Shown here piece after piece: positions 21,440 through 30,624 of a DNA stretch of 64,000 bases. The notes below the pieces were generated by a model that saw nothing but the letters and a program-made list of their open reading frames with translations, was not told where the DNA came from and searched no databases. The position numbers and the translations under genes are program-made. Source of the stretch: Suillus spraguei (Eukaryota; Basidiomycota; Agaricomycetes; Boletales; Suillaceae). How positions within the stretch are numbered: the stretch's first letter is position 1; every line of letters starts with the position of its first letter. The stretch lies in contig JABCPU010000041.1 in NCBI GenBank assembly GCA_016800925.1, positions 62,001-126,000 of the forward strand. The letters are read 5' to 3'.

Positions 21440-24400
21440 AAAAAATTGCTTCTACTTTGTATTCTTCTTCTTCAATGATATCAGGTGGTGGTTCAAGGAA
21501 GTTTGGACTGTGTACGTCTGTTTTGCTATAGGATGATAACATGGAAGTGTGGAAAGTGGGGTGAATTTTCCATTGTGGAGGGAGTTTGAGCATGAATGTG
21601 ATAGGCGATAAAACATTAGTAATCAGGAAAGGTTTGTATCACTTTGGTGCAAGTTTTCGCAATGGGAGTTTGAGTCTAAGATTAGCAGCAGATAGCCAAA
21701 CCTTATCTCTGATCTTCCATGGTTGGTACTTATCTCCTCGGGATCGTTCTGCCATTGTTTGCATGGCAATATTGTGGCATGCAATGGCTTCTTCTCGGAT
21801 CTTCTGCAGAGATTAAACTCGATCTTCTGCTGCTGGTACAGTAGAATCAGGGATTAAATGGGGAATGGTGCGGGGTTCATATCCCATCATGAGAAAGAAT
21901 GGCGAAGCATTTTGGGCATCATGTTTTCGATGGTTGTGAATGAACTCAGTGATAGGGAGATGTTGTATCCAATCTCCAGGGTTGTTGCGGCAGTAGATAC
22001 GCAAATATGTTTCTAGCTCTTGATTGAGCTGCTCGGTTTGACCATCAGTCTGGGGGTGGTAAGCTGTAGATGGGGCGATGGCATAGTCGAGGAGTCGCAC
22101 AAGTTCTTTTGAGAAATGAGATAGGAACTGCGTGCCACGATCGGAGATGACTTTGTCATGGAGTCCAAATTGGCGATAAACATGTTTCAAAAATAACTTG
22201 GCAACGCCTTCGGAAGTAATGTTTTTAAGGCAAGGGATGATAATTACCCCCTTTGTAAGGCCATGGTCCACCATGACCATGATACTATCAAAGCCCCCTG
22301 ACACAGGGAGGTCAGTGATCAAATCAACGGAAATTTGTGAAAAAGGGCGGGAAGCGGAGGAAGGAATTGGCACAAGGGGAGGGCAGACCGGATGCATGTC
22401 TGACTTCATTTGCTGACAAAGGGCGCAACCCTCGACATATTTTCGGATGTAGGCACCCATAGAGGGCCACTGGGCTTCCCGTTTAACAAGTTCTTCAGTT
22501 TTGAAACGACCAGGATGACCAGCAGTGATATGATCATGATAACGATGAAGGATGGCAGTGCAATGGACGGGGGGAATGTAAGCGTGGTTCTTGAAATAGA
22601 GTACGCCATGATCAATCTTCCAATCGGACAATGCCAACTTCTTGGGAGGAAGACAAACACCGTCTAATGCATCCGACACTGTTTTGAATACAGGGTCATC
22701 CAAGGGATTGGAAGTAGCCAATACATCAAGTAGATCATTATTGATAAGCCGGACAAACAGGGAATCAGGAAGAAGCACGGCATCTTCATTATCACGAGAA
22801 CCATCATCATGATCCGGGCGACGTGAGAGAGCGTCTGGAGCAGCTAGTTTAGTACCCGCAACATGATGTCATTCAATGTCGAAGAGTGACGATGTCAATT
22901 GCCAACGAGCTTGTCGTCGTGTTAACTTCTGTGTGGTGCAAAAGTATAGAAGATTTTTGTGATCAGTGAAGATGAGGACAGTATGGGCGCTTCCTTCAAG
23001 ATAGTAACGCCATTTGTTTAATGCATGAATGACTGCAAGTAACTCCCGATCGAAAATTTGATAGTTATGCTCTGCTGGGTTCAATGACTGAGACAAGTAG
23101 GCGCATGGGTGGTAGATGCTGTTTTCATTGGTTTGCAATAGGACACCTCCCGTTGCTACAAGAGAAGCATCGGTTGCGACCGCAAATTGCCGGGATGGAT
23201 CTGGATTGCAAAGTACCGGTTGTTTGATGAAGCGTTCCTTGAGATTTTGAAAGGTGTCCTGACATTGAGTCGTCCAAAGGAAGGGAGTATCCTTCTTCGT
23301 GAGATCTATAAGGGGTCATGCGATATCGGAGTAGTGGGAAATGAATGTGCGGTAGAAGTTGCAGAAGCCAAGGAATGACTGGACATCTTTTACTGATTTC
23401 GGAGTTGGCCATTCTGCGATTCCTTTGGTTTTGGCAGTGTCCATAGCCACTTGTCCAGGACGGATTATCATTCCAAGGTACTCCACTTCTTCTGCATCAA
23501 AGGTACATTTTTCCGGTTTCAGGAATAAGTGTTTGTTTCATATTTTCATCAAAACTCATCTAGTCCGTTCGCGGTGTTCTACCATTGTTGTGGAGAATAT
23601 CAGGATATTGTCCATGTAAATAACCATCCATCCTTCATTGATTTCTTGCTGGAAGGTACAATTCATATATGCTTGGAAGGTTGCTGGGGAATTGCAGAGG
23701 CCGAAGAACATGATGTTTGGTTCGAAGAGGCCAAATTCCATAGTAAATGCTGCTTTCCAGCGATCATCAAAATGGATGGGAATATTATTGTAACCGGACT
23801 GGATATCCATTTTCGTAAAGAATTGTGCATTGTGAAGGCGTGTGACAAGAGAGATAGGGAGTGGAAGTGGGTAAGCGTTCTTGACCGTCCAATCATTGAT
23901 GTAGTGGTAATCTTGGCAGGGACATAATTCTCCACTCTTCTTTCCTACGAAGAAGAAGCCACTAGCTTGAGGTGACTTTGATTCCGAAATGAAGCCTTTC
24001 GCAATGTTTTCATCAATGAACATTTTAACAGCAGCGTGTTCTTTTTCTGACAACGGGTAAACCTTAGATGTACGAGTGATAAAACCAGGTTTGGTATCAA
24101 TACAATGATTGATACTAGGGCGTTCGGGGGGTAGTTTGTTCAGACCATCTTTAGCAAAGACATCCACGAAGTCATGCAGGTATTCCAGAACCAATTCTTT
24201 GAAGGACTTCTTTTTCTTTTCCTTCTCATCCATGGCGAATTCCTGAGCTTTATTACTGTATTTCGGAGTAGGAAGGGAGATTGTGGAATAGTTAGGGAGT
24301 TGTTCGAGTCGAGAAGTTCCATCACATGTGAGAGGTGTATCCATGGATACTTCGTCAATGATTCTCATGTTAATTCCGTCGACGTCATACTCCACAAGGA

Positions 24401-25850
24401 ACTCTCCATCTCTGAGCTCGTAAGAAGAAATTTCGCGTACTTCCGGTGCATGCCAAACATCCTGCATCATATTGAAGTGTTCATCATCTTTGGTAGGTGT
24501 TGTGGTCATCATGGGTTCATCCTGATCAGGACTTTCTTTGACGGAAGGAGTGAGTGACTTGGGCAGTATGAAGTACTTAGTCAACTTTGGGATATTGTCA
24601 CGAATTCCAAATATAAATCATTACTCTTTCCTCAATTTCCCTAAAGCATCTAAACCCAGCGCTAAGACAAACACAAACTCCATTGAAATCCCTATAACCG
24701 CTTCTATAACCGAACTTCCTGATGAAGATGAAGAGATCTTTTATGATGCTATTGGATAAGATAAGATAAGATAGTGTCACGTGATCTTAGAACCTTCTAG
24801 AATATGATGTCATAATAATGTCACAATCATCACATCGTACGATTCTCATTTCTATTTTATGATTGGCTAGTAGTTTCAAACTCAGTTTATATCTCAGTCT
24901 CAATATGTGTATATAGTTAGCTAGTTTCGCTGTAGTAGTTCTTTAGTTCAAACCTCTTGTATCTACACTTGTAGCAATCCAAGACGTCCTTGCTCTTATC
25001 TTCCTCTGTGATAACCTTAGTTTGAGTCCTAGTCTCTGCCCTAGCGTTAATTCGTTTTGTGGGTTGTGACAGATATTATGAGCTCTTCCTCAGAGATCGT
25101 CGTCAGGTTTCCGCTTTCCTTGTCGTTGCTCTTCAACTGGTCATTGTTCAATGGGTTGTGATGGGGGTGGTCAAGACTCCGGTTCCAATTCGTTCTCTCA
25201 TTTCTCCACTCGAGGAATGGGCAATGGGGAACGCTGTGGTAGTTTTACTTGTGGGGAAGTGTTGTTCATTGTGAATTCATCAGGGATGTTAATGGAAGGA
25301 GCGACTATGAGTTTCAGAAGTTTTGAATTTTGCCATTTCTTGGAGTGGCAATGGAAAGCAGGGGGTAGCCCGTTCTTCTTCCGATCTGTATCCAAGTCAA
25401 GTTCAATTTTGTCAGACTTCGTTGTTCGTGGGAGAACAAGTGTTTCAGCGGTCCAATCTATACTTGGGTTCCTGGCGTGTAACCACGGAATTCCTAGAAG
25501 GATTTGATCTCTTCGTCCAAGTTTAGTAATATTGAACTTTCCATACATGGTTTGTTCATCAATCTTTACTGCTAGGAGACAGTAATGCGTGATCGGCCCT
25601 CCTTTGATAAGAGTTCCATCCGCCTTAGTAACTCGAAATGGTGTTTTGAGTTTTCATCGTGTGATTTGATGGAGTTTCACAAACTCCTCAGAAATAAATG
25701 TTCCTGCTGCGCCAGAGTCGATAATGGCAGTAGTGTCGACGGATTTTAAGTGAGTACATGAGTGAAGGGTGATAGGGATACAAAGTTCTTTTCTTTCACC
25801 TACAGCACGTACAAGTCTTAGTAATACATTGGGAGAAACATACATCAAAT
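21440..25850 (-). pseudogene. Gypsy-3 pol, broken and interrupted
   Basis: Protease lies at 25850-25150 (IIDSGAAGTFIS). RT lies at 24584-23540 with active site VIYMDNILIFS, where the second Asp of YMDD is Asn, expected to kill polymerase activity. RNase H is at about 23410-22860, and the integrase zinc finger and core at 22778-21813 (ISDRGTQFLS, YHPQTDGQTEQLNQE). A chromodomain trace is at 21500-21300. Several frameshifts and stops occur, and a 476-bp solo LTR lies between protease and RT. Confidence 0.87.
24596..25071 (+). repeat. Solo LTR, family E, copy 1 (target duplication GATAT)
   Basis: 476 bp with ends TGTCACGAAT..GGTTGTGACA, an inverted TGTCAC/GTGACA terminus, flanked by GATAT at 24591-24595 and 25072-25076. 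A second copy with its own duplication is at 46601-47070. It contains a TATA-like GTGTATATAG near 24907. No internal coding region accompanies it, so it is the product of LTR-LTR recombination. It interrupts Gypsy-3 pol. Confidence 0.93.
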
Positions 25851-25865
25851 CTTTGTTTCTCCAAG

Positions 25866-26714
25866 TTAAAAATCCTCTACAATCCGTCTCACTGTTTCGT
25901 CTTCTTCGTCTTGAATTTCTTTGACTTCTGCTTGACGAAGTGGGGTCTTCTTCTTCCTTTCTGGACAGTTACCAATGCGGTGTCCTGTCTTCTTGCATCC
26001 GAAGCATTGGCCTTTTTTCATACACTTGGATCTTTCCATATCGGAGATTCGATCTACTACCATTGCATTTGAATCTCGGCTTGGTGTGTAACACGCGTTT
26101 CCATAGTTCTTTTTCTTCTGCGGAGCATGGTGTGCTCGCAACGCCAAAAGGCGTTGGTGGGAGTTGTTGATGGAAACACATTGCAATACAACATTGCGGA
26201 ATACCTCTGAAACATCGCCTGGCGCGAAGAGTTTGCTTAGAATACCTAAGTTAAGGCCATCTTGGAAGAACTGAATCTTTGTTGCATCGTCGGTGATATG
26301 GGCCTTGGCTGCACGTGCCTCAAAGTCGGCGATGTAAGTGTGGAGATCGCTGCTTCCTTGTTTGAGGTCCCTGAGCTTTGTTAATGTGGTTCCTTTAGTA
26401 TCCACTGGCTCAAAGGCTTTGTTGAAGCTTTTCATAAAATCTTTCATCGTCTGATAACCGACTTTTTGTCCAGAAGTATTGGTTGATTGGGCATGAGCGA
26501 GGAATTGTTCTTTCCAAGATTTGGCATTCTTCTCGGTCATGAAGGATGCAATGAAAATGATCTTCTGCTTGTCGGTGGTATAAAACTTTTCATTGATATC
26601 GAAGTACAGGTTGCATGATTGAATGAATTCCAGAGAATTGTCACGGTCTCCGTCAAAAGTGGTTGGGTAACCGATTTTATATTCAAAGTCTTTGGTGGTA
26701 GCTGTAGTAGTCAT
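25866..26714 (-). CDS. gag: Gypsy-3 Gag
   Basis: A 282-residue homologue of Gypsy-1 Gag with an uninterrupted frame from ATG at 26714. It keeps the helical capsid-like part and one knuckle, CFGCKKTGHRIGNC. It ends VRRIVEDF followed by TAA, in the same -1 relation to pol as Gypsy-1 but without the overlapping ATG. The intact frame inside a dead element most likely reflects chance. Confidence 0.85.
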   Translation of the reverse strand: MTTTATTKDFEYKIGYPTTFDGDRDNSLEFIQSCNLYFDINEKFYTTDKQKIIFIASFMTEKNAKSWKEQFLAHAQSTNTSGQKVGYQTMKDFMKSFNKAFEPVDTKGTTLTKLRDLKQGSSDLHTYIADFEARAAKAHITDDATKIQFFQDGLNLGILSKLFAPGDVSEVFRNVVLQCVSINNSHQRLLALRAHHAPQKKKNYGNACYTPSRDSNAMVVDRISDMERSKCMKKGQCFGCKKTGHRIGNCPERKKKTPLRQAEVKEIQDEEDETVRRIVEDF

Positions 26715-26833
26715 GATGATGAATTGTTTGGTGAGTTATACTTTCTTGGTGCCTACACGTGTGGTCTTGCTGTCCATTAGGGCTTTATCAGATTTCGGAG
26801 GATTCAATGACTGGATAGTCTGTGATCAATAGG

Positions 26834-26844
26834 ACTTTAATCTT
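26834..26844 (-). other. Gypsy-3 primer-binding site (self-priming type)
   Basis: On the - strand AAGATTAAAGT follows the LTR end by the same two-base offset as in Gypsy-1, and is exactly complementary to the start-proximal 11-mer in its LTR (27106-27116). Confidence 0.75.
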
Positions 26845-26845
26845 T

Positions 26846-27174
26846 TGTTACAAACTGGGGTGGCATCACCAGCGACAGTGATAAGACACAGACAGTCTGC
26901 TGGGAGGTTCGACTACGTTCAAAAGAGAACGAGGACTACTACTTAGAAAAGGTTCCAAGTAGGATCAAGGGTTCAGTCGAAGAGTTGCGACTTCTAAGAC
27001 GATCGGTAGAATAGAGACTAAGGCTAAGGAGTGCTTAGACTTAGAGATGATTCAGACAACTTAGGTTGGAGACCTAAGCGAAGGATATTCTAGGTAAAAC
27101 CCAGTAAGATTAAAGTAAAGTATACAAGCATAATACAATGTGCTTAAATAAGCCAATATGTGCGCACAGACCAA
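26846..27174 (-). repeat. Gypsy-3 5' LTR, U3 truncated
   Basis: Matches the Gypsy-1 LTR from its 3' end up to the region just upstream of the TATA-like motif. Similarity stops near 27174, where unrelated coding-like sequence begins. Confidence 0.85.
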
Positions 27175-27179
27175 GAGAG

Positions 27180-27600
27180 ACGTGAGAAGTATATTGAGGA
27201 GTGGGAAAGAATTGAGGAAGCGGCAACTGATCAGAGGAGGATAAAGGAGGGAGAGGTGCAGCAGGTAAGTTTCCTCTTATAATCAGTTGTGCCATTCACA
27301 CATTTATCTTTATAGTTGATGATGGAGGGGTGGACTGAGGGATGGACTGAGGGACAGGCCGAGGAATGAGCTCGATGCCAAGCAGAAATTGAGGAAGCAG
27401 TAAGGAGGGCAGAGGAAGAGAAGAGGCAAAAGGAGGAAGTGACGAGGCAAAGGGAAGAAGCGGAGGAGCGAGTGAGGTTCTTTCCAGTATTCACTATGCG
27501 ATTTACTCATCTATTCTCGCAGGTTAGGGAGATGCAAGCAGAAATGGACTAGATGCGAGCTCAGTATGAGCACCATGGAGTGTGATACCGGTGTAGCCAT
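27180..27600 (+). pseudogene. Fragment of a coiled-coil protein gene with two introns
   Basis: Not recognised by family. Three exon-like pieces read REKYIEEWERIEEAATDQRR, then EEAVRRAEEEKRQKEEVTRQ, then VREMQAEMD. They are separated by GTAAGT..TATAG (27265-27315) and GTGAGG..CGCAG (about 27470-27522). A short repeat GWTEGWTEGQAEE precedes the second coil. In-frame TGA (near 27367) and TAG (near 27549) and the abrupt start at a truncated LTR indicate a relic. Confidence 0.45.
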
Positions 27601-28268
27601 TGTTCTCCTTTCCTCATCATCAACATCCTCATCATGATTAGACTCAATTGCAGCATACATAGAGCATATCAGAATTGACATTCTCAGAATCTGTTCAATC
27701 AATAGGGCTGTTCTCATCGGTAACACGAAAAAAATCCTTTTAGTGATGATATGTTTCTAGGGGGTCTTGAGCGCATGTAAACTATGAACTGCACCTTCAA
27801 GTCGGATGGTACAGGACCTAAGGCTGTATAGAGTTTAGTGTTCGACATCAAAAGAAACACAAGGGAGCACACTGCCTTATATAAAATGTGCTGTGAGTCC
27901 GGATATTGGGCAAGATGTGCGAGTGTGTTCTGTCTCAAGCATGCATCTCAACAGATTCTGCCCACAACCTGTTCCCACTGGGACTGAGTACCAAGTTCTG
28001 ATTACATTGTCTAGTTTTTACAGTGCATACACAAGTGGGATCAAGAAACCAATCATTACAGTAAAACCACGAACAGCTGGAAGACTCAGGTCAAATTTCG
28101 GATGAAAGAATTTTTAGAGAGACACACCCACGACGTAAGTCAGACAACGAATGTCTGCCAATGCTCCTTCGCAAGTGCTTTGAATGTGAGAAAACACTCA
28201 AAAGCAACGCGCCTATACTCCGGCGTCTCCATGCCTTCGACGGTTTTGCCCTAAAGAGGTGACACACT
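27601..28268. other. No recognisable feature
   Basis: Only short ORFs with no recognisable motif; some may be shadows. No repeat shared with the rest of the window was noticed. Confidence 0.4.
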
Positions 28269-28948
28269 TCACGACCATTGTTTTAGCTTCGGGATACTGG
28301 CCAGTGCAACCACATTGCTGAGCGCTTCGGTGACAGGGACGAGATAGAAGATAGGTCGAGTGCCAACCATAGTGATGCACAGAATAGTCATGGCATCAAG
28401 GGGGGGAGTGATCTGAGGATCCGTTTCTCATTGTTGTCTTGATACACAGCAATCGCTTCTGCAATGACCTGTGGTTCTGGATAAGACCTACTGAATACGG
28501 TTTTGTCATCTTGCAAAACAAGCAAGATCATCAATCGCAGATCGAGCAGACACACATCTGTTTCGGCAACTCGCTGGTTATCGCCACAGATCCGTAGTGG
28601 GATATTATGACGTGCGGTGAGGATTAAGTCACGTTCAACGAAGCCGAGTATCTGAAGAGTTTTCTGAGCAAACGCGTCAATGAAACTTTCTTGAGTGACA
28701 TTGGTAGCCAGGTCAAGATGGCCTAGATATTCGAAAACGGCGTCTGAGATATTCTCGTCATTAAGGCTGGGATTAAGGAGGGATGGATCTACACTCTCCA
28801 AGAGCGTTCCATGGTTTTGACGAAAAAATTGTTCAGGCGACTGAGGCGTGACGGTGATGTTGTATGCCATGACATCGTTGAAAGTTCGATCACTACCAGA
28901 CTTTGCAGACCGGATAAGGCGAGCGCCGTCAACCATTTGCGATTGCAC
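28269..28948 (-). pseudogene. Nuclease-like basidiomycete gene, frameshifted in a C run
   Basis: The main frame (28948-28388) has an AETDVCLLD..LMILLVLQDDK arrangement, similar in spacing to the D..(D/E)-x-K core of PD-(D/E)XK nucleases, then PEPQVIAEAIAVYQDNNEKR. The frame breaks in a run of seven C (about 28400). The other frame continues LDAMTILCITMVGTRP and FYLVPVTEALSNVVALASIP to a TGA near 28269, so the two belong together. Such proteins are common and of unknown role in Agaricomycetes (from memory). The break may be a real mutation or a homopolymer miscount. The nuclease assignment is inference. Confidence 0.5.
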
Positions 28949-29277
28949 CTTTTAGGAGGGAGATCAGAGGAATATTTAGAACCCTATGATATTGATGAGC
29001 AAAACTCTCTCACCTAAGACCTAGCTGTTTCGTGTTTACTTGAGAGTTGTACAACAAGGGGCCATCAGCAAAACCGGAACCAGAGTTGTCCGGCAGCTCC
29101 CGGGAGGACTCTCACGCCACGTTGCTGACTTCACCCTCGACGCATTGTCATCGGTTGTCTTACATGACTCTGTGAATGTGTCAAATATTTTATCAAAAAT
29201 TATTCGGAGACCAAGAATCTTTGAGTCTTAATAAGCCGTTGCTTTATTGAGCGTCTTAAGCTTATACTATCATTACA

Positions 29278-29738
29278 GGGAGCAGACTCGGAAAGAACGT
29301 CACCTCGGGAACAACAGATACGATTCAAAAGTACAATGACGTCTTCGATAGGCTTATGCAAAGCTTCTGGGACCAGGTTGCTTCCGATGTAGTCATACCC
29401 GTCCATGACATAGCTATACATGTCCATGATATGGGTAAGTGTTCGAACGTCCTCGTCACTTGGCATATATTCACACCTTTTTAGAAGAAATCGGGCCTCG
29501 GCGGTATGATATTGCAGATGGTGCAGGACTAGATACCAGAAAAGAATGCCTTGAAGGGACGCGCACGGAAATCCTATCCCAGATTACGGACTGGGTCAGC
29601 AGCACTGGGGACAACGTTCCAGGCGTGCTGCGGATATCTGGCCCTGCAGGCAAAGACAAATCGGCGCTCTCTTTGATTGGCGTCCGGGTTCCTGTTCGTG
29701 AACGCCAATGTCAAGAAAACACATCTCCTACTCTTGAT
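29278..29738 (+). pseudogene. NACHT-type NTPase (NLR-like) fragment
   Basis: Two exons join in frame across GTAAGT..TTTTTAG (29435-29484): VVIPVHDIAIHVHDM then EEIGPRRYDIADGAGLDTRK. ECLEGTRTEILSQITDWVSS precedes a P-loop-like GPAGKDKSA. This order matches fungal NACHT/NLR proteins, where a C-L-x-G-T-R block leads into Walker A. The Walker A here reads GPAGKDKS, with Asp where Gly normally precedes Lys-Ser, expected to impair nucleotide binding. Homology ends soon after, so the NACHT body and any repeats are missing. Confidence 0.6.
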
Positions 29739-29982
29739 TAAGGTGCGTCATTCTTGTCTGGTGTGGTCGCTACTTATGTGGCGGCCGTCAGGCCATCGCC
29801 CTTTTTAATGCAAATTAACATGAGGTGGAAATTATGCGTGTCCAAAAATGCTGGAGGGCAAACTGTAACCAGCGAGACCGCCCTTCAGCTCCCACTCACT
29901 TACTACGGTCCAAGTGTGAGTGGTTTTGTTTGCACATTCGTTTCTATGGCCGAAGAAATGTGCTTCAAGATAACTATACATT

Positions 29983-30220
29983 GTGTACTATACTGATGCC
30001 CTCACCTTCCAGATTCCCTCAGGCAGTGACGGCGCTTGGACTTACGGTGGTCTCACCTCGCCAGTAGCTTCCACTTCCTCTCTAACGTCCTCTCCTACCG
30101 TGACATCCTCCACCTTCACCCCAACATCATCCTATCTGCATCGTCTTCATCATCCTATCAGTCTACATCTACATCCCCTTCCACCTCTGCAACATCAAAT
30201 CATTTTTTGAACGCAATTGC
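29983..30220 (+). pseudogene. Ser/Thr-rich juxtamembrane fragment of a membrane-protein gene
   Basis: Reads ALTFQIPSGSDGAWTYGGLT followed by a Ser/Thr/Pro-rich stretch. The DNA at about 30160-30220 closely matches the Ser/Thr-rich start of the membrane-protein gene at 62850-62760 (- strand). The copy ends at 30221, just before the membrane segment, where a 52-bp repeat begins. Confidence 0.5.
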
Positions 30221-30222
30221 CC

Positions 30223-30274
30223 ATGTCATACTAGGACGACTACAGGGGCGCGGACGAAAGACCGTACACCATAG
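30223..30274 (+). repeat. 52-bp repeat, copy 1 (direct)
   Basis: Begins ATGTCATACTAGGACGACTA and ends GTACACCATAG. An identical copy is at 30573-30624 and an inverted one at 33660-33711. Confidence 0.9.
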
Positions 30275-30394
30275 AATACATAGGTCAAGTTAATAAAATA
30301 TCATCCCAACCATGCTCGATATTAGCCTCTTCTCCCTTAAGGTACAAGCCCTTTTCCAGTGCTTAACGCATCTGCCCAGCGCACGTCAGCAAAT

Positions 30395-30485
30395 GCTGAC
30401 GTGGCTCGAACATATGCGAACGACACCTGAAGGCGCCAGAGTGAGCGAAAAGGAGTGGAGGTACAGGCGAGAGCAGACACACGGC
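30395..30485 (-). mobile_element. Fragment of the hAT family seen at 35285-36604
   Basis: Shares GTGGCTCGAACATATGCGAA and the following GGCGCCAGA..GTGGAGGTACAGGCGAGAGC with 35668-35738 in the complete hAT copy, same orientation. It lies between two direct copies of the 52-bp repeat. Confidence 0.6.
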
Positions 30486-30572
30486 TTGCTAAGTATACAA
30501 GTCCCTTTCGTGAACCGTCCATCGTTGTAGGCGTTCGATGACAGCATCATACATGCCATCCACAGATCCTAC

Positions 30573-30624
30573 ATGTCATACTAGGACGACTACAGGGGCG
30601 CGGACGAAAGACCGTACACCATAG
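30573..30624 (+). repeat. 52-bp repeat, copy 2 (direct), left border of the XRN1 relic
   Basis: Identical to 30223-30274; with the inverted copy at 33660-33711 it brackets the XRN1-like sequence. Confidence 0.9.

Larger units (their letters stand above)
20702..27174 (-). mobile_element. Gypsy-3, degenerate relative of Gypsy-1 on the - strand
   Basis: From right to left: truncated 5' LTR, self-priming-type primer-binding site, gag, protease, a solo-LTR insertion at 24596-25071, RT/RNase H, integrase, chromodomain relic and part of ORF3. The 3' LTR is absent, the 5' LTR lacks the start of U3 beyond about 27174, and many frames are broken. It lies tail to tail with Gypsy-2. Confidence 0.9.
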
